From contig JBHJMN010000008.1 of NCBI GenBank assembly GCA_042219835.1, positions 96,079 to 160,078 on the forward strand: a stretch of DNA of 64,000 nucleotides. The letters are read 5' to 3'. Within the stretch, counting starts at the first letter, position 1. Each line of letters starts with the position of its first letter. A program made the position numbers and the translations under genes. The notes beneath the pieces are model-generated. The model saw only the letters and a program-made list of their open reading frames with translations, searched no databases and was not told where the DNA came from. Shown piece after piece: positions 28,308 to 36,252 of the stretch. This DNA comes from Paenibacillus_G elgii_A (GTDB taxonomy: Bacteria > Bacillota > Bacilli > Paenibacillales > NBRC-103111).

Positions 28308-29600
28308 ATGCGCACGATCCCTTATCCGCATGTGAAGGAAACGCTGTACGCCGAAGAGCTTCCGAACGGACTGAGCGTCTTTATTTTACCGAAGGAAGGC
28401 TTCCAAAAAACGTATGCCACCTTTACGACAAAATACGGTTCCATCGATAACGATTTTCAAGTCGAAGGCGAAGCGCGGCGCAAAGTGCCTGACGGCATCG
28501 CGCACTTTTTGGAGCACAAAATGTTCGAGGAGCCGACAGGGGACATTTTTTCCGTGTTCGCTGCCCAAGGGGCTTCCGCCAATGCGTTCACTAGCTTTGA
28601 CCGCACGGCTTATTTATTTTCAGCAACCGAACACATCAAGGACAACCTGTCGACGCTGCTTAACTTTGTGCAAAACCCGTATTTTACGGATGCAAATGTC
28701 GAGAAGGAGAAAGGCATTATCGGCCAGGAGATCAACATGTACCGGGATAATGCGGACTGGCGGGCGTATTTCGGACTAATCGAAACGATGTACCACAAGC
28801 ATCCGGTGCATATCGATATCGCCGGAACGATCGAATCCATCGGTGAAATTACGAAAGAAATGCTGTACGAGTGCTACCATACGTTTTATCATCCGAGCAA
28901 TATGAGCTTGTTTGTCGTAGGCGGGGTCAACCCGCAGGAAATTATGGAGCTTGTCAAACGGAACCAAGCGGGGAAAACGTTCAAGGCGCAGGGGACGATC
29001 AACCGTTATTTTGAAGACGAGCCGCACCATGTGCAGGCCGCGCGCAAAGTAACCGTGCTGCCGGTCTCGCTGCCCAAGTGCTTATTCGGCTGCAAGGAGC
29101 CGGGCCAGCCTTTGCAGGGGCGGGAGCTGCTAAAGCGGGAGCTGACTATGAAAGTGCTGCTTGACGTGCTGGTAAGCCCCAGCTCGGCCATTTATCAGAA
29201 GCTGTACGACGAGCAGCTGATTTCCGACAGCTTCGGCTCCGAGTACAATATTGCCGAAAATTATGCGTTTACCGTGATCGGCGGAGATACGAAGGACCCC
29301 GAACGATTGATCGGCCGCGTACAGGAAGAAATCGACCGGGTCAAAGCGGACGGCGTTTCCTCCACCGATTTTGAGCGCAGCAAGAAGAAAAAAATCGGTG
29401 CTTTCCTACGCCAGCTCAACTCGCCTGAAGCGATCGCCAATGAATTTACGAAGTACCGGTTTAAGGGCATTGATTTATTCGATATTTTGCCGGTGTATGA
29501 AGAGCTGACCCTGGCGGATGTCAACGAGCGGCTGCGCGCGCATTTCGATTGGAGCCGTCTAGCGGCTTCGATTGTGACAAGTGAAGCGAATGGAACCTAG
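28308..29600 (+). CDS. yfmH: EF-P 5-aminopentanol modification-associated protein YfmH (M16 peptidase)
   Basis: A 430-residue M16 metallopeptidase corresponding to B. subtilis YmfH. The zinc motif HFLEH is at residues 66-70 (GIAHFLEHKMFEEP), followed by QEINMYRDNADWRAYFGLIETMYHKHPV, so it has the usual ligands. An active/inactive pair with YfmF resembles heterodimeric M16 peptidases. A GGGGGG stretch precedes ATG 28308 with no gap to yfmF. Its proteolytic substrate is unknown. Confidence 0.9.
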   Translation: MRTIPYPHVKETLYAEELPNGLSVFILPKEGFQKTYATFTTKYGSIDNDFQVEGEARRKVPDGIAHFLEHKMFEEPTGDIFSVFAAQGASANAFTSFDRTAYLFSATEHIKDNLSTLLNFVQNPYFTDANVEKEKGIIGQEINMYRDNADWRAYFGLIETMYHKHPVHIDIAGTIESIGEITKEMLYECYHTFYHPSNMSLFVVGGVNPQEIMELVKRNQAGKTFKAQGTINRYFEDEPHHVQAARKVTVLPVSLPKCLFGCKEPGQPLQGRELLKRELTMKVLLDVLVSPSSAIYQKLYDEQLISDSFGSEYNIAENYAFTVIGGDTKDPERLIGRVQEEIDRVKADGVSSTDFERSKKKKIGAFLRQLNSPEAIANEFTKYRFKGIDLFDILPVYEELTLADVNERLRAHFDWSRLAASIVTSEANGT

Positions 29601-30351
29601 TCACAGCAAGCCGTTTCCGGAGCAAACGGTGCTCGTCACGGGGGCAAGCCGCGGGATTGGCGCCGCGATCGCCAGCCGTTTCGCTTCGGTGGGCATGAAT
29701 GTGGTCATTCATTACCTGAATTCGCATGAAGGGGCCAATGAAACAGCCCGCAGCTGCATGAAGCTGGGGAGCCGCGTGTTAACGGTAACGGCAGATCTGC
29801 GGTCGAGGGAACAGATTGAGCGGATGCAGGAGAAGCTGGCGCAGCACGACCTCGTTCCGGATATTTTGGTCAACAATGCGGGTATTTCGCATTATGGCCT
29901 GTTCTCCGATCTGGAGGAGGCCCAATGGGACGAAATCATGGATATTAACTTGAAGGGCGCGTTTCTGATGACGCGTCAATTTATGCCGGAGATGATCCGT
30001 CAGAAGTACGGCAGAATCATCAACGTTTCCTCGATTTGGGGCATCTCCGGCGCTTCCTGCGAGGTGGCCTATTCGACTGCCAAGGGCGGCATCAATGCTT
30101 TTACGAAGGCGTTGGCGAAGGAGCTTGCCCCGTCCGGGATCACCGTGAACGCCGTCGCTCCCGGCGCGGTTGATACGTTGATGATGGCAGGCTTTGACGA
30201 GCGGGAGAAAGAGATGATCGAGAACGATATTCCTGTCGGCCGCTTCGGCAAGCCCGATGAGATCGCGTCGCTCGTCTATTTCCTTGCGCTTCCCGAATCC
30301 GGTTATATCACAGGTCAAATCATCAGTCCCAACGGGGGCTGGCTGACCTGA
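29590..30351 (+). CDS. ymfI: EF-P 5-aminopentanone reductase (SDR family)
   Basis: A short-chain dehydrogenase of 253 residues, placed as YmfI after ymfF-ymfH. It shows the NADP-binding GASRGIGAAIA, NNAG in VNNAGISHYG and YSTAK with the catalytic Tyr and Lys, plus an upstream active-site Ser. YmfI in B. subtilis reduces the 5-aminopentanone precursor on EF-P. ATG 29590 (AAGTGAA upstream) is preferred over GTG 29581; both overlap yfmH. FabG-like activity is possible from sequence alone, but context favours EF-P modification. Confidence 0.88.
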   Translation: MEPSHSKPFPEQTVLVTGASRGIGAAIASRFASVGMNVVIHYLNSHEGANETARSCMKLGSRVLTVTADLRSREQIERMQEKLAQHDLVPDILVNNAGISHYGLFSDLEEAQWDEIMDINLKGAFLMTRQFMPEMIRQKYGRIINVSSIWGISGASCEVAYSTAKGGINAFTKALAKELAPSGITVNAVAPGAVDTLMMAGFDEREKEMIENDIPVGRFGKPDEIASLVYFLALPESGYITGQIISPNGGWLT

Positions 30352-30427
30352 CGGCCCGTATAAATCCTTGTCGAAATGCAAACATTAACGTCGTAACGAC
30401 ATTCATTTCGATAAGGAGGATGCATAC

Positions 30428-30682
30428 ATGGCTACGATGCTTAAAGTGTTCGATCGTTGGAAAGAGTTTTTGGGAGAGCGCGTGGAGCAAGCGGAACGGG
30501 CAGGGATGACGGAAGAGACGATCTCGCAGCTCGCTTTTCAAATCGGTGAATTCTTGTCTGACAAAGTCGATCCGGAAAATAAAGAAGAACGCGTGCTGAA
30601 AGACCTGTGGGACGTATGCGACGAAGAGGAACGCAAGGTCATGGCCCGGGCCATGGTCAAATTGGCTAAAGCACATCAGTAA
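30428..30682 (+). CDS. ymfJ: DUF3243 protein YmfJ
   Basis: An 84-residue, highly helical and charged protein with the DUF3243 pattern FDRWKEFLGERVEQAE..FQIGEFLSDKVDPENKEERVLKDLWDV. Function is not known. A strong AAGGAGGA lies before ATG 30428, and a terminator follows directly. The gene is in the same place after ymfI in B. subtilis. Confidence 0.85.
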   Translation: MATMLKVFDRWKEFLGERVEQAERAGMTEETISQLAFQIGEFLSDKVDPENKEERVLKDLWDVCDEEERKVMARAMVKLAKAHQ

Positions 30683-30701
30683 TTATCCGGCATTGTACAC
30701 G

Positions 30702-30731
30702 AGCCTCCTGTTCAGGGAGGCTTTTCTTTTG
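30702..30731 (+). terminator. Terminator after ymfJ
   Basis: AGCCTCC and GGAGGCT arms (30702-30708 / 30716-30722) followed by TTTTCTTTT. Confidence 0.8.
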
Positions 30732-30756
30732 TTTCCCGGAGCGACCGTTCTCCGAA

Positions 30757-30786
30757 TTGGCTTCCCGGACGGTTTTCTTATATACT
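30757..30786 (+). promoter_or_regulatory. SigA-like promoter of the lipoprotein gene
   Basis: TTGGCT (30757-30762), 18 bp, TATACT (30781-30786). Confidence 0.5.
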
Positions 30787-30821
30787 GGTATAGACGAACG
30801 GGAGAAAGAGGTTGACCGCAA

Positions 30822-31658
30822 GTGAAGAAGCTGAAACGTTTGTTTGTAGGAATAGGCATTCTAGGTTTGCTTAGCGGCTGCGGCAAAAACATTCCGGTGA
30901 TCGATCCTGTCTTGCTTGAAGCAAAATCGTCGATTCTCGTCGTAACGGGACAGGAAATGCCGGACAATGTGAAAACCACCCTGCAAACGACACTAATCAA
31001 TTGGCGCGACAAAAAGCAGACGACCTTCGAGTGGATGGATAACACGACCGCGCTGACCGAAGAACAGCTGACTAAAATTAAAACCAGATCTTATGACTAT
31101 ATCCTTGTTGCTGGACATAATTTAGTACAAAATACGCTTTCCGCCGCAGCGAACATCCCGGAACGCAAATGGGTGATGCTGGACGACCAGCTGGCGCGGC
31201 AATCCCCTGTTGTCAGCGGCAGCAACATCATGGTGAAGCTGGTCCCGGAGGACCGGTTCCGGCAGGAATGGAACGAATGGGTAAGGCAGCAGCTTGACAA
31301 TGGCCGGGCGATCGAATGGGTAACGACGTCCGCTTATCCGATTCCGTCCGAATGGGCGCCTTCCGAAGAAGCGGATTATATCAATCTGGCTGACGCCGAA
31401 GACTGGTATACGCAGTTTCAATTCCAGGTACGCAGCCACGGGCCGTTGTGGATCGCGGTATTCGCCCCGCTGGAAGCGGCGCAATTACAAAGACTGAAGA
31501 CCATGCAGGTTCCGGTGATTAACATGGCCTCCACCGGTATCGAACTGCAGTGGGGAGGCATATTTGCATCCATCGAAGACATGATGGCTAAAAAAGCATG
31601 GACGCCTGGGATTCAGCCGTATTCGAACGCCGAAGCGAAAGTCAATAAAAATTTGTGA
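30822..31658 (+). CDS. Uncharacterised lipoprotein
   Basis: I do not recognise a family. The 278-residue product has a lipoprotein signal (GILGLLSGC, lipidated Cys20) and then a soluble extracytoplasmic domain. The pattern of alternating hydrophobic strands and phrases such as SILVVTGQEMPD, SYDYILVAGHNLVQNTL, ERKWVMLDDQLA and GPLWIAVFAPLEAAQLQRLKTM recalls a periplasmic-binding-protein-like fold of the BMP or Med type, but this is a guess. GTG 30822 has AAGAGG upstream. It is flanked by a terminator and ymfK; B. subtilis has no gene here. Confidence 0.65.
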   Translation: MKKLKRLFVGIGILGLLSGCGKNIPVIDPVLLEAKSSILVVTGQEMPDNVKTTLQTTLINWRDKKQTTFEWMDNTTALTEEQLTKIKTRSYDYILVAGHNLVQNTLSAAANIPERKWVMLDDQLARQSPVVSGSNIMVKLVPEDRFRQEWNEWVRQQLDNGRAIEWVTTSAYPIPSEWAPSEEADYINLADAEDWYTQFQFQVRSHGPLWIAVFAPLEAAQLQRLKTMQVPVINMASTGIELQWGGIFASIEDMMAKKAWTPGIQPYSNAEAKVNKNL

Positions 31659-31745
31659 CTTTATGCCCTGAAACGGGGAGGATTTTATCGAATATTGTAG
31701 AATTCTTTTGTAACCCATCACAAACCTAGGATCGGAGAACGACGG

Positions 31746-32525
31746 ATGATAGCGGAAACAAATGAAATCAAGCAGTGGTACATGGAATACCGAATCCACA
31801 AAAACCGTCCGGGGCTTCTCGGGGACATCGCCTCCCTGATGGGGATGCTCGATATTAATATCGTCACCATCAACGGGGTGGATAATCGTACCCGCGGCAT
31901 GCTTTTGCAGACAAACGATGAAGAAAAAGTTGAATTAATGGGTAAAATGTTGAAAAAAGTGGATAATATAACTATAACGGCATTGCGTCCGCCCAAGCTG
32001 GTCGATATTCTTGCCGTCCGTCACGGGCGATATATCGAGCGGGACTCCGACGACCGGAAAACGTTCCGCTTCACCAGGGACGAACTGGGACTTCTGGTCG
32101 ATTTTCTAGGCGAGCTATTCAAACGTGAGGGTAACCATGTCGTCGGGCTGCGCGGGATGCCGCGCGTTGGCAAAACCGAGTCGATTATTGCCGGGAGCGT
32201 CTGCTCCAATAAGCGCTGGACCTTTGTCTCCTCGACCTTGCTCCGCCAGACCGTTCGCAGCCAGCTTTCCGAGGATGAAATGAATCCGAATAACGTATTT
32301 ATTATCGATGGGATCGTCTCGACGCTCCGTTCCAACGAGAAGCATCATTTGCTGCTGCAGGAAATTATGGCGATGCCTTCCACCAAGGTGATCGAGCATC
32401 CGGATATTTTCATCCGGGAATCGCAGTATACCTACGATCATTTTGACTGCATCGTGGAGCTTAGAAATACACCGGACGAAGAAATTACATACGAGACGTT
32501 CACGGCCGGATTTGACGAATATTAA
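31746..32525 (+). CDS. ymfK: YmfK-type protein with ACT domain (DUF3388)
   Basis: A 259-residue protein conserved after ymfJ in Bacilli. Residues ~12-75 look like an ACT ligand-binding domain (WYMEYRIHKNRPGLLGDIASLMGMLDINIVTING), and the rest contains a P-loop-like GMPRVGKTES near residue 138 and a Walker-B-like hydrophobic stretch NNVFIIDGI. This suggests a ligand-sensing NTPase, but no function is established. ATG 31746 is preceded by CGGAGAAC. It lies 40 nt before rodZ. Confidence 0.78.
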   Translation: MIAETNEIKQWYMEYRIHKNRPGLLGDIASLMGMLDINIVTINGVDNRTRGMLLQTNDEEKVELMGKMLKKVDNITITALRPPKLVDILAVRHGRYIERDSDDRKTFRFTRDELGLLVDFLGELFKREGNHVVGLRGMPRVGKTESIIAGSVCSNKRWTFVSSTLLRQTVRSQLSEDEMNPNNVFIIDGIVSTLRSNEKHHLLLQEIMAMPSTKVIEHPDIFIRESQYTYDHFDCIVELRNTPDEEITYETFTAGFDEY

Positions 32526-32565
32526 TGCCCTGTCCAGGTTCTGAGCGTCGGAAAGGGGTGACCAC

Positions 32566-33447
32566 GTGTCCGATCTGGGTCAATTGCTGAAAAAAGCCAG
32601 AATTGAAAAGAAAATATCTCTCGATGACCTGCAGGAAACAACCAAGATTCGCAAACGGTATCTGGAAGCGATTGAGGATGGCAACTACAAAGTGCTGCCC
32701 GGGAATTTTTACGTCCGGGCTTTTATAAAGAGCTATGCCGAAGCGGTCGGGATGGAGCCGAACGAAGTGTTGAACATGTATCAGAATGTCATCCCGCAAC
32801 CGGAGCCGGAGCAAATCGAACCGATCCGCACCAAACGGACGACCCGCAATACGGAATGGCTCGGAAAATGGGCGTCCAATGTGATGGTTATTTCCTTCGT
32901 CGTGCTTATTCTTGGGGTCATCTACTACTACGTAAGCCAAAACTATAGCGGCAATACGAATGATGCGACCAAAGATTTGCCGAAGAAAATTACCGAAAAG
33001 GTCGAGCCTGCCGTTAAGACGCCCGATCCCGGAAATGCCGGAGCGAATGGAGCTAACGGAACGAATGGAGCGCCTGCGGATAATAAGCCGGTTCAGGTAC
33101 CTACGCCGCCCCCGGCGCCGCCTCCGACAACGGAGGTCAAGCTGGTCAAAAGCGAACGGGGAACCGATTATTACACGGTTACGGGGACGGATAAGCTGAA
33201 AATCGAGATGAAAGTGACCGGGGATTCCTGCTGGGTCGAAGTCGATTCGCCGCCTGGCCCGAATAAAACGGTGATCGATTCTACGACGTTCAAAAACGGG
33301 GAAACGAAAACGTGGGATTTGACCGATACGGCTTTCTTGATTTTCGGAAAAGCCAATGCGGTCGAGTTGAGCGTTAACGGCTCGCCGGTTGTTGTAGGCG
33401 ATCAGCCGAACGTGAAAAAAATTCAAGTCGATATTCAAAAGTCATAG
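32566..33447 (+). CDS. rodZ: RodZ-like cytoskeletal/cell-shape protein (YmfM)
   Basis: A bitopic membrane protein linking the MreB cell-shape system to the envelope. The 293-residue sequence has an N-terminal helix-turn-helix domain (~3-70), one membrane segment (VMVISFVVLILGVIYYYV, ~106-123), a Pro/Ala/Asn linker and a C-terminal DUF4115 domain (~195-285). GTG 32566 follows AAAGGGGTGA. The position before pgsA matches YmfM of B. subtilis, although yajQ and rimO intervene here. Confidence 0.9.
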   Translation: MSDLGQLLKKARIEKKISLDDLQETTKIRKRYLEAIEDGNYKVLPGNFYVRAFIKSYAEAVGMEPNEVLNMYQNVIPQPEPEQIEPIRTKRTTRNTEWLGKWASNVMVISFVVLILGVIYYYVSQNYSGNTNDATKDLPKKITEKVEPAVKTPDPGNAGANGANGTNGAPADNKPVQVPTPPPAPPPTTEVKLVKSERGTDYYTVTGTDKLKIEMKVTGDSCWVEVDSPPGPNKTVIDSTTFKNGETKTWDLTDTAFLIFGKANAVELSVNGSPVVVGDQPNVKKIQVDIQKS

Positions 33448-33583
33448 CATAGCCGCCGGAAAAACGGAAATACTGGACAACGTATCCATCTCGTTCATTT
33501 CGCTTGAAGGACTGACATGTTTCGCTAGTCGGCCGGCAGCGAGAATGCTTAAATTTTCCGGCGCATTTGAACAATACGGCTTC

Positions 33584-33621
33584 AAGACACGCGAAAGCTT
33601 TGTGCTGAGGGTGTCTTTTTT
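33584..33621 (+). terminator. Terminator after rodZ
   Basis: AAGACAC (33584-33590) pairs with GTGTCTT (33611-33617), ending in six T. Confidence 0.65.
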
Positions 33622-33629
33622 GTTACAAT
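33600..33629 (+). promoter_or_regulatory. Extended -10 promoter of yajQ
   Basis: TACAAT (33624-33629) with TGT before it and a weak TTGTGC (33600-33605) at -35. It overlaps the rodZ terminator. Confidence 0.45.
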
Positions 33630-33669
33630 AGAGGGCGTAGAATTTAGATATGAAAGGGGAGCGGATTTT

Positions 33670-34161
33670 GTGAGTAGTGAGAACTCGTTTGATATCGTAT
33701 CGAAGCTGGATCTTCAGGAGATGAACAACGCCATTAATCAGGCGGAAAAGGAGATCGCGACACGCTTTGATTTCAAAGGAAGCAAAAGCAGTATCTCGTT
33801 GGAAAAAGAAGAGCTGGTGGTCATCTCCGACGACGATTTCAAGCTTCAAAACGTATTGGACATTTTGCAGTCCAAGATGGCGAAGCGCGGCATATCGCTT
33901 AAAAATTTGGATTACGGCAAGGTTGAGCCTGCTGCGGGCAGTACGGTGCGTCAACGCATCAAAGTTAAGCAGGGGGTTGACCAAGACAACGCCAAAAAAA
34001 TCAACGTACTGATCCGCGATTCCAAGCTGAAGGTAAAAAGCCAGATCCAGGGGGACCAAATTCGCGTAACCGGAAAAAGCAAAGACGACCTGCAGCAGGT
34101 TATGGCGCTGCTCCGGAAGGCGGATCTTTCGCTCGATCTTCAGTTTATCAATTTCAGGTAA
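33670..34161 (+). CDS. yajQ: YajQ family protein
   Basis: A 163-residue member of the DUF520/YajQ family; family members have been reported to bind nucleotides or cyclic di-GMP. FDIVSKLDLQEMNNAINQAEKEIATRFDFKGSKSSI and KKINVLIRDSKLKVKSQIQGDQIRVTGKSKDDLQ are diagnostic. GTG 33670 follows AAAGGGGAG. It has its own promoter and terminator. Confidence 0.95.
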   Translation: MSSENSFDIVSKLDLQEMNNAINQAEKEIATRFDFKGSKSSISLEKEELVVISDDDFKLQNVLDILQSKMAKRGISLKNLDYGKVEPAAGSTVRQRIKVKQGVDQDNAKKINVLIRDSKLKVKSQIQGDQIRVTGKSKDDLQQVMALLRKADLSLDLQFINFR

Positions 34162-34182
34162 GGCCGAAGAACGGTTCGGCTG

Positions 34183-34217
34183 CCTTACGGAAACGGGCCC
34201 GTAAGGTATTTTGTTGC
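34183..34217 (+). terminator. Terminator after yajQ
   Basis: CCTTACGG (34183-34190) and CCGTAAGG (34199-34206), then TATTTTGTTGCTTTT. A GCCGAA/TTCGGC hairpin (34163-34180) lies just before it. Confidence 0.65.
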
Positions 34218-34219
34218 TT

Positions 34220-34249
34220 TTGACACCTTTTCATACGGTATATTATACT
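34220..34249 (+). promoter_or_regulatory. SigA promoter of rimO-pgsA
   Basis: A consensus TTGACA (34220-34225), 18 bp and TATACT (34244-34249). Confidence 0.75.
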
Positions 34250-34301
34250 TGAACCAGCCGTTTAGTAGTAAAAGGTACAAACCATGGTGGAGGATTTTGA
34301 C

Positions 34302-35630
34302 ATGACAGAGAAAGTGAAAGTGGTTACCTTAGGATGTGAGAAAAACCTGGTCGATTCGGAGATCATGTCCGGGCTCGTGCATGAGCGCGGGTATTCCCTG
34401 GTTAACGATAAAGAAGAAGCGACCGTCATTATTGTAAATACATGTGGATTTATCGATGCGGCCAAAGAGGAATCGGTCAATACGATTCTCGATTTGGCGG
34501 AGTTGAAGCAGTCAGCCAATCTCAAGGCGCTGGTCGTATCAGGGTGCCTGACCCAACGGTATAAGGAAGAATTGATGAAGGAGATGCCGGAGATCGACGG
34601 AATCGTCGGAACCGGGGATTTCCATAATATCAACGACATTATCGACCAGGCGCTGGTCGGCCGCAAGCCTGTGATGGTTGGTAATCCGGTGTTCAATTAC
34701 GAGCAGAAGCTGCCGAGACGCATGGCGACTCCGCGCTATACGGCGTACGTGAAAATTGCGGAGGGCTGCGACAACGCCTGTACGTTCTGCAGCATTCCGA
34801 TCATGCGGGGCAAGTTCCGCAGCCGTTCCATCGAATCGATTCTGGACGAGGTGGCCCAGCTGGCTTCGCAGGGTGTCCGGGAGATCAGCCTCATTGCGCA
34901 GGACTCGACGAACTACGGGACGGATCTGTACGATACGTTCATGCTCCCGGAGCTGATGAACCGGGTAAGCGCCGTGCCGGGCATCGAATGGGTGCGGCTG
35001 CATTACGCGTATCCCGGCTTCTTTACGGACGAGCTGATCGACGTCATCGCGAACAATCCTAAAGTGTGCAAATACGTCGATATGCCTTTGCAGCACAGCG
35101 AGGACAGCATCTTGAAGCGGATGCGGCGTCCGGGACGTCAGCGTGACGCACGGGAACTGATCCGTAAAATTCGCGACCGCATTCCGGGCGTATCGCTTCG
35201 CACGTCGATTATTGTCGGATTCCCGGGGGAAACGGAAGAAGATTTCGAGAATCTGAAATCGTTTATCCGCGAAGTGAAATTCGACCGTCTAGGCGTGTTC
35301 ACTTATTCCAAGGAAGAAGATACGCCGGCATCCCGACTGCCGGACCAAGTGCCGGATGAAGTCAAAGAATACCGCTCGAACGTGCTTATGGAACTGCAGC
35401 GCGAGATTGCAAACGAGCGCAACGGGGAGCGCATCGGTCAGGTGATCGACGTTTTGATCGAAAAATACGACGGGCGCAACGACGTCTACGTCGGCCGTTC
35501 GCAATACGATGCTCCCGAGATCGACGGCGAAGTGTTTGTCGGCGGCGGGCAGCTCAAAATCGGCGATATTGCCAAGGTTCGCATCACCCACTCCTTCGAG
35601 TTTGATTTGTCCGGGGAGGTCGTGGCATGA
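34302..35630 (+). CDS. rimO: Ribosomal protein S12 methylthiotransferase RimO
   Basis: A radical SAM enzyme that methylthiolates Asp of S12. The 442-residue protein has an N-terminal UPF0004 domain with Cys ligands (LGCEKN, NTCGF, SGCL), the radical SAM motif CDNACTFC (Cys156, 160, 163), and a C-terminal TRAM domain (~380-442). ATG 34302 follows TGGAGGA (34288-34294); an upstream ATG at 34284 is less likely. It overlaps pgsA by 4 nt. Its paralogue miaB is at 47.5 kb. Confidence 0.95.
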   Translation: MTEKVKVVTLGCEKNLVDSEIMSGLVHERGYSLVNDKEEATVIIVNTCGFIDAAKEESVNTILDLAELKQSANLKALVVSGCLTQRYKEELMKEMPEIDGIVGTGDFHNINDIIDQALVGRKPVMVGNPVFNYEQKLPRRMATPRYTAYVKIAEGCDNACTFCSIPIMRGKFRSRSIESILDEVAQLASQGVREISLIAQDSTNYGTDLYDTFMLPELMNRVSAVPGIEWVRLHYAYPGFFTDELIDVIANNPKVCKYVDMPLQHSEDSILKRMRRPGRQRDARELIRKIRDRIPGVSLRTSIIVGFPGETEEDFENLKSFIREVKFDRLGVFTYSKEEDTPASRLPDQVPDEVKEYRSNVLMELQREIANERNGERIGQVIDVLIEKYDGRNDVYVGRSQYDAPEIDGEVFVGGGQLKIGDIAKVRITHSFEFDLSGEVVA

Positions 35631-36214
35631 ATCTGGCCAACCGGATCACTCTGGCGAGAATATTTCTGGTTCCGATCATCATGTTATTTCTGCTCGTTAA
35701 CGTGAAGTTTCCGCACATTCGCATCGAGCAGTTCAGCATTACGTACAACCAGATCATAGCGGCGCTGATCTTTATCATAGCCGCCAGCACCGACAGTTTG
35801 GATGGATATATCGCCAGAAAACGGAAGCTTGTCACCAATCTGGGCAAGCTTCTGGATCCGCTGGCCGACAAGCTTTTGGTGTCTGCCGTATTGATCTCGC
35901 TCGTTGAAATGAACAAGGTTGACGCTTGGATCGTCATCGTGATCATCAGCCGCGAGTTCGCCGTCACCGGCTTGCGGCAGATCGCTTTGCTCGAAGGGTC
36001 CGTCATCGCGGCCAGCAAATGGGGAAAATGGAAGACAGCGGCGCAGATTACGGCCATTATCGCACTGCTCATCAACAATTTTCCGTTTGCGTTCATCAAC
36101 TTCCGCTTCGACATCGTAGCCAGTTGGATTGCCGCTATCATTACGATTTATTCGGGCTTCGACTATTTTATCAAAAACAAGCATGTCATTAATTTTAGCG
36201 ATCAAAAACAGTAG
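35627..36214 (+). CDS. pgsA: CDP-diacylglycerol-glycerol-3-phosphate phosphatidyltransferase
   Basis: Makes phosphatidylglycerophosphate, the committed step to phosphatidylglycerol. The integral membrane protein (195 aa) carries the CDP-alcohol phosphotransferase motif DSLDGYIARKRKLVTNLGKLLDPLADK. Several membrane helices are visible, and the C-terminus is basic. Starts on an ATGA overlap with rimO. cinA follows after 38 nt. Confidence 0.95.
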   Translation: MNLANRITLARIFLVPIIMLFLLVNVKFPHIRIEQFSITYNQIIAALIFIIAASTDSLDGYIARKRKLVTNLGKLLDPLADKLLVSAVLISLVEMNKVDAWIVIVIISREFAVTGLRQIALLEGSVIAASKWGKWKTAAQITAIIALLINNFPFAFINFRFDIVASWIAAIITIYSGFDYFIKNKHVINFSDQKQ

Positions 36215-36252
36215 GGACAGCCTATTGTTTTTGTGCTATTTGGAGGCGTACC

